Assembly (NCBI GenBank): GCA_032158295.1
Contig: CM063254.1
Coordinates: forward strand, 2,953,538-3,017,537
DNA length: 64,000 nucleotides
From: Pycnopodia helianthoides
Lineage: Eukaryota > Echinodermata > Asteroidea > Forcipulatida > Asteriidae
Direction of reading: 5' to 3'
Part shown: positions 33,263 through 46,304 of the stretch, one piece after another
Position numbering within the stretch: the stretch's first letter is position 1
Layout of the letters: every line of letters begins with the position of its first letter
Program-made: the position numbers and the translations under genes
The notes under the pieces: generated by a model
What the model was told of the DNA's origin: nothing
The model's input: the letters and a program-made list of their open reading frames with translations, nothing else
The model's database searches: none

Positions 33263-33559
33263 AAGCCATTTCGAGGTATTTTTTAGATGCGTGGTGGAAG
33301 TGGTATTCAAGTTAAGTTTTTGTTTTATGTCTTTTTTCTTTCTTTCTTATCTTGCTCTATTTTGTTCTCGGTAATAAATGAACACAAAGTAGGTGGCTTA
33401 TACTTTTGCAGCTGGTGAACGGTTAGAGATTCGAACTTTGAAATTAGACACTTCGCTTTCGGTATAGCCCAGCTTCTGTGATGGTAACAAAAGTACCCAT
33501 CTATACCTGGGAGTTACTTCCGCCTAAAACTTACTCCTCTTCGGTTAACAAAAGGCATG

Positions 33560-33960
33560 GATATTAAAGAGTTCATAACTGACCTTTTGATAATATTCAG
33601 TCAAAACTGCCTTGAATGTAACCTTTTAACTGACAAAAATTACTCTTTGGAATGTACAGATTCATTAGTTACAGAAATACAATGATGTCCTGATCCAAAT
33701 TCCGCTCTGAAAAAGTCAGTTATGAATCAAAACATCCCCGTACAAAAATGTACAGATAAATGTTTCTCAGAATTATGTCATCAGATGTTTTGGATGTTCA
33801 AATTTTGCACTTGAAAGGTATCAAATACAAAGGCAATTTACACCGTTTTCACGTGAGGTTAGATACTTTTCCCCCATTCACATGTGGACTTTTTCTAATG
33901 GAAAATGAGTACACAACAACAATTGAATTGGTCATTTCCCTCCCTATTTAATGTCGAAAA
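33560..33960. mobile_element. Foldback element F, copy 2 (diverged)
   Basis: GTTCATAACTGAC at about 33570 is inverted as GTCAGTTATGAAT near 33715. The 3' part carries GTGAGGTTAGATACTTTTCC, matching GAGGTTAGAGACCTG in the 57.2-kb copy and GGTTAGAGATTTG in the 14.9-kb copy. The ends are not resolved. Confidence 0.5.
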
Positions 33961-34215
33961 AAAGAAGTGCAAGCTAGAGCGACCTTTTAAAGGGTAAAAA
34001 GAGATTTTCTGAGGCCCGTTTTTTTTATAAATATTCAAAGCACCGTGTTACGAACTATGGTTTCAAGCTAACGCTACAGGCGAGGCATGTTGTCTGGAAG
34101 TACAAAACAAAAATGTCATGCCTTCTTGTTTTTCCACCGGCAGATAAAAAGACGCCTGCTTCTGACTGGCACCCCGAACAAAGATATTGACAAAATAGGG
34201 AGACCGTAAACATAG

Positions 34216-34300
34216 GGCTAGACAGATCAGTTGGTAGAGCGCCGGCACGTTAATCCGGAGGTCGTTGGTTCAAATCCCGCTCTAGTCAACTTTTCTTTGT
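34216..34300 (+). mobile_element. tRNA-derived SINE head
   Basis: GGCTAGACAGATCAGTTGGT, then AGAGC, CCGGCACGTTAATCCGG, GGTTCAAATCC and CTCTAGTC fold partly as a tRNA with anticodon GTT. It has C instead of T at position 33, a D-stem mismatch and a T-stem mismatch, so a functional tRNA-Asn is unlikely. The following CAACTTTTCTTTGTTCAACC is the kind of body found in marine-invertebrate SINEs. Truncated downstream. Confidence 0.6.
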
Positions 34301-36120
34301 TCAACCCAAATTTATTTACAATCTACCTGGTCAGTTTCCGTTGTTGTTTATTACTATATAATTTTTTTCAGAAATCATCTTTTCCAATCCAATAAGAACA
34401 AAATAGCTGGAAAATTGTTGCTCGTTTTTGTTGCTTACATTTACTTCATATGGTATGCATACGGCATGGCATAAATCTTTGAATTAAAACTACAGGCCAT
34501 AACAGTTGCAGTTCCTCCGTTAAGTGATGGGGGGCCTCCCCCAACCACAACTTGATTGATTAGCGATGTTTGCATTTATACCAAAGGGCATTCTTGTTAA
34601 TAAGCAGTTTGCAACATTTAATTCCCTTTTTGATTATTTGTCTTTGCTAGGGTCTAAACGTTAGCCATTCAAATTGTTGCTGTTGTTACATTATACAAAA
34701 TAAAACACGGTTGCGATTGATACTAGAAGAAGTCCAAAATTTGAGTTGCTTTTACCTTTGATCTTCCGTTGAGTTACTAAAGTGAAGCACAGCTTCCTCT
34801 GACTAGTCCTCTTGTCTAAATAAAAGAAAACCAAAACGACGCTCCTTTTTCTCTTTTTTTTCCAAACAGCAATGTGTTGTGTTGTCTCCTTCTGACGCAG
34901 CTGAAATATTACATTTCTGGTCAAAACTCGTTCTTTTTATACCCTTATGCCACGCTACTTTCACATCAGTAGACTCCAACAAAGGAGAAACCCCCCTTAA
35001 CCATGGACAACCGCCGTTCAATTGAAATTTTTACTTCTTTTGTGGCGCGATGACGTAGACCCAATGCCTTTCACTTTTATTATTTTTTTTTTTACAGAAG
35101 CGCCGGCTATTTTTAGAGCGAATAAAATTGCTCAGAAAAAAAGTTAGTCGTGTGCAGCTGCAAGACGTGCTGCTGACGTCACAGCGTAAAAAATGCGAAC
35201 TCTCGGGTCTTTTGTTACTAATTTTGTTCCCGTAAAGTAGATTTTAAACAGTATAATTAAAAATAAATACATACATGAAACCGAACAATAACATTCAGCG
35301 TGTACATAAAGACAATTTGGACGAGGTTTCTGTGTATGAAATAAGTTTTTCCTCTTCGTTTACATTATTGGTGATATAATAAACTGAAAAACAAGCCAAT
35401 AATCGCAGTATTTTCTAAACGCAAAACTTATTCAACAAAACTTTCCCAATCAAATGTAAACTGTCTTGTTCGCCAAACTCTAAATCAGGATCGCTTGCCT
35501 CTAGGTCAGTCTGTTGCAGCATTCTGTTGTCACTTTCAGTCATTCATACAAGTCCAAAAACACTTCCCCGCGGTACCAGCCGCTCTCTACTTACAGGTTT
35601 CGGTTTGTTGTTAGTTGTTGTTGTTTGTTGTTTGTTGTTGTTGTTGTTGTTTTGTTTTTCACACGAAGCTGTTTATCATGATTGTCTTATCGTCCCAACG
35701 AATCAACCAAAAAACACCGTGTTCCGGACGAACTTGCATGCTTTACGGACTTCCCTCCATATTTGGTTTAAAAAAATTCAACCATCTGCATTGTTCTCGC
35801 TGACCCGTTCAACCGGACCTCTATTTCTTTACAAAATTACTTCCAAGGCCGCATTGTGAGGGCCTAATAACTCGTGCGTACGTACTTCTCGAAAGAATTC
35901 CATTGTCGGCCACAAAAGCATTTTTTGTTTTTTTTTGTTGCGTGTTTACTAAGTATTCTCTGCAAACTGTTGCCGGATTGAAACCTTAATACTCACCGGG
36001 GGTCATGTTTTAATTCATGTATTTTACCACGTCTCTGTCAGATTTAATTTCATTAATTGATTTATACTAGTGAGTTGAAAGTTTGCATGGCGGAGGTACA
36101 ATACGATAGTTGGGAATCCT
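34301..36120. other. Intergenic, no gene seen
   Basis: A (TTG)n tract at about 35600-35655. The open frames across it are microsatellite or low complexity. No supported gene. Confidence 0.5.
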
Positions 36121-36124
36121 GCAT

Positions 36125-36195
36125 TCTCTTCATGACGGCCAGAACGTACTTTTCGAAACGTCGAGTTAACCCCCGGCTCTCTTCAGAACCACACG
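36125..36195 (+). repeat. Hammerhead-like hairpin repeat, copy 2
   Basis: CGAAACGTCGAGTTAAC, CCGGCTCTCTTCAGAACC repeat the 3' half of the minus-strand block at 6592-6672. The 5' helix II region is diverged. Confidence 0.4.
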
Positions 36196-36496
36196 CTCAA
36201 TAGGAGGTTTAATACAATGTGTCAACGCAAACCTTGATCTTTGACGTCACTGCGGCGAGTTTTACCAATCGGTTAAACCCTTCCCACAAAATAAGTTATG
36301 GTAATTACATTCCCGCATGCGTACAGACACTTTTGGCTCGAAAACTTCATAGGGTTGTGCACCAGCAGCAGACGCACAACGCGTATGCGTTACGTCACCA
36401 TCAACCCCGAGTTACCTCATCTTACGAGCCCGTAGTGTGAGGGCGCGCTTACGATGTGCAATTTGCATATTAATCATCTTCTCATTTTGCCAACAA

Positions 36497-36613
36497 GGGG
36501 TCGATTTCACAAAGAGCTAAGATTGATTTAAAGTGTGATGTCATAATACAAATCACCATGGCGATGTGTACAACTCATACCAATATGAATCTTAGTGCTT
36601 TGTGAAATCGAGC
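36497..36613. mobile_element. 117-bp MITE with long terminal inverted repeats
   Basis: GGGGTCGATTTCACAAAGAG at the left faces AGTGCTTTGTGAAATCGAGC at the right, with CTAAGATTGAT and ATGAATCTTAG continuing the pairing inward. Confidence 0.8.
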
Positions 36614-36886
36614 ATGTATGTTTAGGGGCGGACGCGATGTATAATTCACATATACTTCATGGGAAGGGTTTATTGAATATCCATATATGCACTCTTATCG
36701 TTATAATTAACACGAAAACAGTTTGCGGATTTCCCTTCAATCTGAGATCGACTAGTTCACTCTTGTTAACATCATTAGACAAGCTTCCAGGATAACATAA
36801 ACGTAAATATAATAGAGACATAAACTATTTACGTGGGATCGTTTTAGAAGTTCGATTTTGGTAACAAATTATTATTATTATAGCCT

Positions 36887-37060
36887 GCCCGATATGGGGT
36901 AGAGGGTGTCCCCCCCCCAATGTTCCCATACTATAATACACTATTTTCCTATTGTGTAGAACTCCCCCCCCCCTAAAATCTCAAAAGAATTCCTGAGATT
37001 CCAAGCACACAATGAAGACGCAATAGGAGGGGAGGGGTTACCCTCTGCCCCATATCGAGC
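36887..37060. mobile_element. 174-bp MITE with 30-bp terminal inverted repeats
   Basis: GCCCGATATGGGGTAGAGGG faces CCCTCTGCCCCATATCGAGC. Poly-C and poly-G runs inside the arms also pair. No coding capacity. Confidence 0.85.
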
Positions 37061-38872
37061 ACCAATTGCAAATTATTGACTTTTTCATCTTCTTCTCTTT
37101 TCCATTTTGATTGCGAGTTTCTGTTTAGTTGTTTCCCTCATGGCTAACTTATCAAAGCATCGCTCGATTAATAATATTGTCCAGGCAATCAAACACAATG
37201 CTCTTAGCTTTAAATATTCAGTTGTCTAATGTTTGCATTCTATTTTTCTTTCTAATAACTGTCAATACATACACCAATACTATAGCATAACATTATTCGA
37301 TCCCATAATGATACAAGGTTGATCATAGTTCGGCCCCTATGCGGTATTCGACTTCTTTTTGTTACAGTTCTCAATCTTCAACCGAAAGGGTGTAACAATT
37401 TTCACTTAATTGTGTAAATAATAATAGTTGTGGTTATTGGGGCGAAGGAATGTAACTTGTTGTTGCCACCAAGCGAGACTTAACCTAGTTCCAACCGCGT
37501 TTTGGATTGCTTGAGAAACTTTACTACAAACAAATGTGCAGTGTTGAAAGATTGTTTGATTGTTGTACCAAGCCTGGCACGTTCCACTTCATTTTATATT
37601 TAAAGCACGTAGCCGATTTGTGCAGGACGGTTACATCAACGAACGTCAACTTCACTTTCCCATTGCAAACATAGGGGTGCCAAAAATACTCTGGAGCAAA
37701 TTTCCTCTGCAATATTTTGCTTGATAACAACTTTCCATTTTGTTATAATATGAATAAAACAACTGGAGGGAGTATAAGATTTAAAACGTAGTGCCTGACA
37801 TTCAGTCTCAAAGTTCAAACCTTCTTGCAAAAGACATCCATGTGACTGCGATAAACGAACCAGGGAGTATTTTACATGATTATTACAAAATAATAATAAT
37901 TCACGCTGTTGGCGTGGCGATGGGCTCCGTTAAACTGAACTCCCCATTAATACAAAAAAATAACCAGAAAGTTCCAGAATTCAGAAAGGAACACCCTCGT
38001 TGTTTCCCAGGGCCCTGGAAGGACCCATTATTTACCCAAGCCGTTACAGATTGGCGCTGCGAGCTCGCATTGTTATGATCATCCGCCCTATTCACCAACA
38101 ATCACTGGCTTGCATGCCCTTGACAGCGCGTCAAATTTATATAGAGCGTAGGTAATTTTTTTGTCCTAAATTCTTTGATAAAATGTACGAAAATTTCAAA
38201 AATTTCCCGCACTTTTCAACAGGGATCTACGCCAATTGGGTACAGTATATTCGACCTCATCGTCGTCGTCAACAGTTTGCGAAACAGTTTTTGTGTAAAG
38301 ATTTTAGTGGTACATATGGCTGTCAGGATTTCACAAAGTTTTATGATCTAACACGTAAAAGTTTCTTATTTGCACTACTCAGCATGAAACGAATCATGAT
38401 ATCCATTTTTGCTTTTACGAAGTTAACAAAAAAGGTCAGAAATCGCCTCTTTATGCCGATTGAAATTCACAGAGCGGGCACAGTGCCAAAATAGGCGTGG
38501 TCTGACAAGGTGTTTTTTACGAAGGGACAATCGTCTCATTGGTTTGTACAATCAGCGGGTAGGTCTGAGCTCAATACCAAACAATTTCTGTGTCGTAGAG
38601 ATTAGCCAAGTCCTTTTTTGTGGGACGAGAAAGTGGTTACTCAGTTGTGTTGACAGAAGGGAACTTGAAAAAAGGTTGGACTGTGCATGTCCCGCGCATT
38701 TTTGAAATGTGTAACCGTTAACCATGTACATGTACAATGACTTGGTATTATCAGAATCGAGGGGATAGCAGAACAAAGGAACACAAAAGAAACTATGCTG
38801 TACTCACGTTGGAATCCTTTGTACTTTTGTGTCTTCACATTTTTTTCGTGTGCTTAGTCTATATGGGGAGTG
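37061..38872. other. Intergenic, no gene seen
   Basis: Open frames of 65-103 codons (for example 38183-38494) lack domains, splice context and coding-like composition. No recognised repeat. Confidence 0.45.
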
Positions 38873-39270
38873 TTAAAGGAACATTACAGAATTGGTAAGA
38901 AAAAAAACTTGTAAAATATACTTTTTGATCACAGATTTACATAAAACTTACACGGTCTAATGATGATGATAGTAGAATTAAACATCCCTTGAAATATTTC
39001 TGTCTGAAATGCCATATTTGATGAGAAATGAATAAACTAATTCTCCGATTGGAGTTTATCGCTCAGTGAGCGTTTTATTCATTTGTTGAATCTATATGAT
39101 TTTATGCGAATATGAAACCGGTTTTTCACTATTTTCTCGTGACCCAGATGGCCGATCGATCTCAAACTTCTACAGGATTGTCAGTTTATGTATATAGTGG
39201 ATTACATAAAGTGCTCACACTGCCAGCAACTGTTTTGTTAGCAAAAACCAATTTTGTAATGCTCCTTTAA
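38873..39270. mobile_element. TTAA-flanked MITE, copy 2
   Basis: Bounded by TTAA at 38873-38876 and 39267-39270. Very similar throughout to 13540-13927, including ACAGATTTACATAAAACTTA and GACCCAGATGGCCGATCGAT. Confidence 0.9.
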
Positions 39271-40130
39271 GTTAGAGGGGTGAAAGTAAATAAAGGTGCG
39301 CACCATCACTGGTCGAATATGTGGTCTGGAATGCCTTGCCGGTGTGTCTGGTTACACCCTATAGAACAGAGGTGTAAAGCTTGCATACGGCGTTATAAAA
39401 GTGGCTTACAAACCAATCACTCTCGCTCCTTTGTGAAGGGGGCCTTGTCGCTCTCAATGTTAGAGAAATTGTGTCAAGGTTCCCTCATACAAAAAACGAA
39501 AGTCTGGGGTATTAAATCGTGTAAGGATTGCAGTGAAGAAAAAGAAAAGATGCCCGGAGGTTATGTCAGCTAACAAAGCGTTGTAAAGTGTAAAATATGT
39601 GTAGAAGGGAGTGGATACCATTTGCAAACAAAGCGCGTTTCGGAATGTCGCATTTTCAAACAAGCGGATTGTATAGGTTTTGGGGTTCGTTCCCAAGTAC
39701 AGTTCGCTGTCAGTTGTTGATCGATTGATTTATTTTTCTGTTTTGCGTGTGGGGCACAATAACAACAATTGTAGGCCATTTTAACAGAGTGTATTTCGAA
39801 ATATAAGACCATAGGATAATAGATTGATATTTCACTGTTGTTTTGCTATATTGTTCCCCCCCCCCAAAAAAAGCTTTAACTCAGCACGCATTGATCTACA
39901 CAGACTTATGGCTTTGTTTTCCATGCACAGGTAACAGAGTGTGGAATTTGAACACAATAAGGGGTAACTTCAACTTCTTCTTGACCTGGACGAAATCTCG
40001 TCCAATGTCAGACAACACGTCCCCCCTCGAGACCGACTTGAGGGGGAAGTACATTACATGTGTAAATAAAGCCTACATGTGAATGTACGTTCTGGGCCCT
40101 CTTCGCTGATGCTGCAGTATTGTTCTACTT
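39271..40130. other. Intergenic, no gene seen
   Basis: No supported gene or repeat family apart from a C9-A7 junction near 39857. Confidence 0.45.
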
Positions 40131-40360
40131 GGTACCGGTGTAGATTGGTCCGCTATCCTTATCCGCAAGGATAAGACAGGCACCGGTCTAGTAATCAAAG
40201 AGATGGTCACTGCTAGACTGGTCCCCTGTCCGACTGATCCCCTATCCGCAAGACCGCAACGGGATGCGAGGTCAAAGGTGCGTTTGTCAGGATTCCTCCA
40301 AACGCTCGAAGCCGGTCTCTGGCGTAAAACACGAGCCTCGAAGTGTGACGTCAGATGTTC
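40131..40360. repeat. Dispersed repeat with GTGACGTCAGATG, copy 2, and local inverted repeats
   Basis: TACCGGTGTAGATTGGTCCG and GACAGGCACCGGTCTAG form partly inverted segments around the palindromic CCTTATCCGCAAGGATAAG. The right part matches 17840-17940. Confidence 0.45.
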
Positions 40361-41130
40361 GGGCTAGTACCGGTGTGTCACCGAACCGGCAAGCAAATAT
40401 TCGCCGAAAGTGCGCCCTCTTCGTTCAGTGCGAAAAACGTCCTGAAGTGACAATCAGATGGGTCAAGGCGCCGAACCTTTCTCACCCCGTGTGTGGTTTG
40501 CCGTTTTGGTAAGTGGAATTTTGTAAAACTTTTGTCGGCTTAGAGAATATATTGAGGCGTTATGCGGAATATGTTTCGGAACGGGTGTGTGGAAGTGCAT
40601 CAAAATAAATAATACATCTCCAGGGCTTGGGTTTTTTCCGGGGGATGGGATCCACAAGACCACAGAACTTGTAACTGAAACTTGTTACCGTCCCGGAATT
40701 GTGTTAAAAAGACCAGACTACAAAAGAGAAGTAAAAGTACTTCACAGAACAAAAACTGTTTTTACTTGAACAAGCACATTTCGCTATTTAACAGACTTGA
40801 AAGATTTTATCCGGCTAAACGTCCACGCTGAAGATAATAATTGTTATTACAAAGTGATGTGTTACTGTTTAGTCGAAACGCACAAGACTGCTAGACTTGT
40901 AAGGTCTTGACTTTACTGGCCCTACACGAAAATCACTGGCCTTGGGCCTGCGGTCCAGTGTAAATCTCGAGCCCTGATCTCCAGTCTCCATTATACACAA
41001 TTGTTGAGATATTTGTTGAGATGCAGACCCTTCTATGGATGACTTAACAAGTGATGAAGATGGTCTCAGGTGATCTCTTTTTACTTCATTATGTATCCAT
41101 TTATTTTCGTATATGGGAAATTTAGAGAGA
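40361..41130. other. Intergenic, no gene seen
   Basis: No coding, RNA or repeat signal that I can support. Confidence 0.45.
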
Positions 41131-41136
41131 ATAATA

Positions 41137-41304
41137 AGTCATGGTTATGACTAAGATCTCATAATAACGACCTACAAGTCATAGTTATGACATAATTGGC
41201 ACAAGTCATACGTATGACTTATACCTATGAATATTATGTCCCTTCAATAAGAATTGTCTATGTCATAAATATGACACAAGTGGAACAGGCCATAAGTATG
41301 ACCT
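41137..41304. repeat. Cluster of five GTCATA-TATGAC palindromes
   Basis: AGTCATGGTTATGACT (41137), GTCATAGTTATGAC (41178), GTCATACGTATGAC (41205), TGTCATAAATATGACA (41261) and GGCCATAAGTATGACC (about 41288) occur in about 165 bases. Each is an inverted repeat of about 14-16 bases; only the third is perfect. Confidence 0.8.
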
Positions 41305-44300
41305 ATGCTGCTGATTCCGACCTTTGAACTTTGCATTCATTTGGTCATTGGTTTACTGCTACGTTTAGGCCATTCCTGAGATATAATAACCAAACAGACA
41401 TATGAAGCTAAACCACGAGTTACAACCATGCACGTTCGATGGTAGCATAACCATGCACGTTCGAAATAAATAATACAAAACTATTAAACAAACAAACAAA
41501 CTATAAAACCCAACACAGTACTATATAATGAAGGTCACTCAAAAAGAGTACATTCTAAACATAGCTTTTAAACACCAGTAGAAACGAAAAAAATACAAAG
41601 GAAATCAAGATTCCTACTAATGAATATTAAGAGATCATATACACACAAATAATAACAAAGTTGTATTAATCAGAGACTATGCAAAGGTGACTTAATGAGA
41701 AGAATCACACATTTCAAGAACTCCTGAAATCCAGTTAATAAGGAAAGTGGCTCTCTCTGAATACATGGACCATTTAACATCTACATGTATAAGAACTGGC
41801 AAGTAAACTTATCAACAACAAAATAAGTATTAAAAATCGACCTTATAAAAGTGTGGGAAAGATAGAAGAGAAAAGAAGTTTGGCAAAAATAGGTTTCCAA
41901 CTCAAGTGCTGATATGTGAGCTATTTACACAAAGAATTCACTTTTTAGGGTCAAGTGTCCATCACCTTTAAAACTAAAGCAATACACAATAAATGGGAAA
42001 CTGTCAAGTGCACCAGCCGCAGGTCCCCAAGGGCCTAGAGCACTTTACGAGAAGATTGGAATGCGAACAAACCCACGCATGATTCCCTGGAGCTAGATTT
42101 AAGTGGATTTTCCCACAGTGGCTTATGTGTGCAGATTATATAGAAGACAACAATTATAGTATATTTAGAATAAAAATTAAAAGTTTGATCACAACACTGT
42201 TATTCAGTGCTTCCAAACTAAACAAATGACAACTACAGTGAATAAAGTAAAAATGATAGTACAGCTCAATCAAAGTAGCAACAGCACTGTGTGTAGAGTT
42301 CTCATCCAGTTATCAGAAAATAAGCAGAAGAATACATTTGAAAACTTAAAAAGAAAGCTAACTCATCTCTGTGACAATTTCTCCTAAAATCTTCATAAAG
42401 AGGAATCTAATCAGGCACTCCAGTAAAGTAAGATCTTCATTCGCTGAAAAGTGTTTACACAAAAAAGGAACATCTCCAAAAGTGTTGTACTGTTCACAAG
42501 GCAAAACAAAAACATATTCCTTATGATAATACTCATTATAAAAATAGAGATTCATTTATGCCACTCAACAAACTAAAAAGTGCAACTTATAACAAGAACT
42601 CACCAGATTATTGAGCAGGTCACAAGAAATGCGGCCGGTGGTGTCCAATGTGCTCACTCTTTGCTGCCTCGCTGCTCACTCTTTGCTGCCTCGCTGCTCA
42701 CTGAAAATCTCAAGTTGGTCATCAGTGCACGGACAGGGTAATGATCAGGCGCCCTTATGAAATTAACTATGTATTGGATTAATGAAGTGTGGGTACCACT
42801 CGACTAGGGGTGCCACTCCAAATACTGAAGAAATTAGTCTGGTCAGGGGAACCTCCACTAGGCATAAGGTATCGTTAAATTCCCTTCTCCTACATCTACA
42901 ACCTACCCTAGATAAGGATGATTGGTGTTTGAAATCATAACGACGTCATCAGGTGTCAACTTACATTAAATCAAAGGATATTTTTAAATAAAATATTGCT
43001 GATGACATCATGATCACATTTTGCCTTGCTCAAGAGAGGGGAAGCATTGTGTCTTGTCTTAGTTAGTGCTCAACTGTCGGAAATTCATTACTCAATTACA
43101 GTACTTATGAAATGCTGTATAAACAAACTGAACGTCACCAGGACAGGGTGTCTATTAGTTGTATTTTGCTTGTGTTGCTTCCCTTGTTAGTTATAAACGG
43201 TGATTTCGCTAAACCGAGCAGACACGGCCAATTGGGTTGAGATTGTAGCCTCCAAAATTACCCCCGTTGGGTGCGGAACACTCGACCGTGATTGCCATAA
43301 ATTGTCTTTACCGTGTCCTAAACAGAGAAACATAAATTTACGTAAATGTAGGGTTTTACGCCTAATGATTTCTACCTGTTACAAACCTTTTGGTTACAGA
43401 AGCATTCTTGATCGTACTTCATTGTTCATTATCCTTAGTGTCCAGTCTATTGCAATGTATGAATATTGCCTAGGGTTTGTAATTTTACCAAGGGGAAATT
43501 GTATTATTTTGTTTTCGTTTAAAACTAACTGATTATTATATAGTTCATGCCAGTACTGGTGGTCCAGAGAAATTTGTGGAGATATTTTTCGTCTGAAATT
43601 CTGTCACCGCTGTGAAAACAACATTTGAAGACCCACACTTTGCCAAAGCGTAATCGCAGCAATCGTTAAAAGTACGTATTTGAACGTGTACGAAACTCTT
43701 CACGATGTAAACTTCTTCCTTTTGCCCTCCCTTAAAACGTAAACAGTGAATTTTATAAAAGAGGGTGTAACAAATCTGCTAAAAAATTAAGATTTATAGG
43801 GACAAGCGAACAAATTTTAAATATGTCTCTGATCATCGTTGAAGACTGGTTACTCGAAATAATACGGTGTCAGGAATGTTGGTGGGTGCACTGACCTTGG
43901 CCTGATACACTCGTACAGTTAAAAGGTGGCACAACTGAGCTTTAAAACAGATGTCTGCATACAGAACTTAAAGGAACACACCTTCTCGAATTCTTTTTTT
44001 AACATGCTTAGATTGCAGGAAACTGTTTTCTTTGTAGGTTGAACATGTGGTGTCCAACTGGAAGTGGCACCTATGAGCATGTTAGTTTTTTGTATTCGTA
44101 GGCCAACGAATGGAACATATTGTCACGGGATCACATAAATCAAGGATGCATATAATTTGTATTACACACTTCTATATCGATGTTATTCCGAAAGTGCGCC
44201 CTCATAGGTTACACACTTGTTTCTGAGAGGCTCGTCTTTTTTATGGGACTTGATGGCAGCAGACTTACCAGATGAGCCCATCGTTGTCGGAAGTGTGCGA

Positions 44301-44337
44301 CTGCTCAGAAATACGTAAACAGAAATACGAAGATTAC
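41305..44337. other. Intergenic, no gene seen
   Basis: Contains AACCATGCACGTTCGA twice near 41425 and 41448. A tandem of about 22-24 bases, GCTGCTCACTCTTTGCTGCC-like, lies at 42653-42703. No supported gene. Confidence 0.45.
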
Positions 44338-44534
44338 CTGAAAAGTCTGCTGCCCTCTAGTGTTCCAAATTCCCATGTACTGTCGACGAGTGGTAAATGT
44401 TCCAGCGAGCCCGAAAATTTTAACATCGTCACTTTGAGGGTCGTATAACGCAGGATACTGGACTTCAAAATACAACGTAACTGCCGTGGGCGTGGGACAT
44501 GCACTTTTGACCCTCTGTTTGCTTGGCACAACAC
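44338..44534 (-). CDS. Orphan exon candidate, unknown protein
   Basis: An open frame of 65 codons ends exactly at a consensus donor (TTTTCAG|GTAATC at 44338). It begins after AAGTGCAG at 44534, with a weak pyrimidine tract. It encodes TAVTLYFEVQYPALYDPQSD, then VKIFGLAGTFTTRRQYMGIW and NTRGQQTFQ. Amino-acid composition and codon choice look like coding sequence rather than AT-rich noise. I do not recognise the family. Phases would be 1 (entry) and 0 (exit). No neighbouring exon was found, so this could be chance or a relic. Confidence 0.3.
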
Positions 44535-44805
44535 CTGCACTTTAGCATGAGATGGCGTTGTGTGTGCGTGGGGTGCTGTGGCGATTACGTCCTCGCTTTG
44601 CTTGCGTGTACAAAAATGGGACCGTCGCTGAAAAAAGGTGTACACACTTTCTGAAGCTAGTGCGAGCCTAATATGTTATTCAACCAATGGCAATGAAGGA
44701 GTATCTAGCTGGAGTTGACCTGAACAATGTGAAGGTTAAAATAAAAACATCGTGAATATTCATTGTTGTGTGGAGGTTCTTCCACACATTCGTGACCGCA
44801 GGGTT

Positions 44806-44981
44806 ATAGACCTTATGCATTGACGTTATCTCGCCGCCATCTTAGAGGTGAAACGATGGCGAAACAATGGAAAACGCACATCTGTTTACGCACGGCGCAC
44901 AGGATGAGCCAGCGAGCAACCTTCTTTTGACCTCTAGCCGAGGGCGCCCTACTCAAATGACGTCATGTGCATAAGGTCTAT
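44806..44981. mobile_element. 176-bp MITE with ATAGACC...GGTCTAT ends
   Basis: ATAGACCTTATGCATTGACG at the left faces TGACGTCATGTGCATAAGGT plus CTAT at the right. The terminal TA could be the target duplication of a mariner-like element. The CRE-like TGACGTCA is inside the right arm. Confidence 0.8.
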
Positions 44982-46304
44982 TGAAATAAATATATCTGAG
45001 AATGCCTTGTTTATGATTCATAGATGTTGGTAGTCGATAACCAAAGAACCATATGCCAATGTTAAAAGTGGACATGCTAAATTGAGTATGTACACTAGCC
45101 TGCAAAATACAATCGACGGACATCAAATACATTGTCGTTGATTGTTTCAGGTGTACAGTGGCCACCGGCCAGTGGTGTAGTGCTTTCAAGTTGCCTTTGA
45201 CTTTGTATACCAATCTTAACACAGTTCAAGCTTACGTCAGTCCACTGTTATCCAATGAAGCCACTGGGTTTGTTAAAACGGTGCCTGTCTTTATCCTGAC
45301 GGATATATAAGACAGTTGTTCAGTCTATGCACTACGTTGAAACATGTTTGTGTAATATCGCCCTCTGTTGACGGTAATTTTTGTAGACGCATTCATGTGA
45401 TTGATAACACATAGAGTCAAATGTTTATGAACGATTGTTAATGTTTATCCCTTTAGTACCAGCAAATTTTCCTGTCCGGAAATGAATAATGTTAAGACGC
45501 CCGTAGATAACGTGCTAGGCCCTATACATAAACTATAGTTACTATTATCGTTAATTTATCCTTAGGTAGGCCTACATAAATGTGTTCCTACTGAAAATAT
45601 TTCGTTAGTGTGACAGTAATTCCTTTACCAAACCCATACAGGGTGAGCCTTGAGTGTGTAGGCAGTGCCATTATTTTATTTTTTTCACGCTTGGGTCAGT
45701 CAGGGGTAGTTTGAAAACGTGATCACTACTTGATTTGTGGCATTATTTGTTGATCACTAGTTGGTTTAATACCGTGGTTGTGGAACCATGTGCAAAATAC
45801 CTTCGATGTAATAGCTGAAACCCTGTCATGAGCCCCATGTACTCCAACAGGAGTCACAAGCTATGTATTTCATTGTTTTTCCCGGTTGCAAAGCCCACTG
45901 CGAGTTGAACGTCCATAATATCCTAGACTGGACCATTCCACACATGTGAGAGGGACAGGGGTTCAGTGTTTCTTTATGGGCTGGGACAAATCTTTTCCAT
46001 GCCCAGCGTTTAAAATCTGCCACATGGATTGGTGCGAGTGTCAACACAGCCCACACACATCCAACCCTCTGATAAAGAGGAACTACTACAGTCATTTGTT
46101 TATTGTAGGCACTGTGTGGTTTCCATCATATTAAAAGAGATTTCAGTAATTACTAATTTTCTATAATAAAAAAAATTGTTTATGTCTAAATAATAACATT
46201 TTGCCGTCGAGTCCCTAGTCACAAACAACGTGTCCCAAGTTCAAATGGTCGAGTCCGAGTCTTTTGACCGTCGTGACCAAAATGTGGCTTGAGTCCGAGT
46301 CGCA
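44982..46304. other. Intergenic, no gene seen
   Basis: No gene or element supported. Confidence 0.45.

Noticed and set aside
34216..34290. Functional tRNA-Asn gene
   Set aside because: C at position 33, mismatches in D, anticodon and T stems, and a SINE-type continuation after the acceptor. Called a SINE head.
38183..38494. 103-codon frame starting at an ATG
   Set aside because: Aromatic- and Lys-rich composition of AT-rich DNA, no family resemblance and no splice context.
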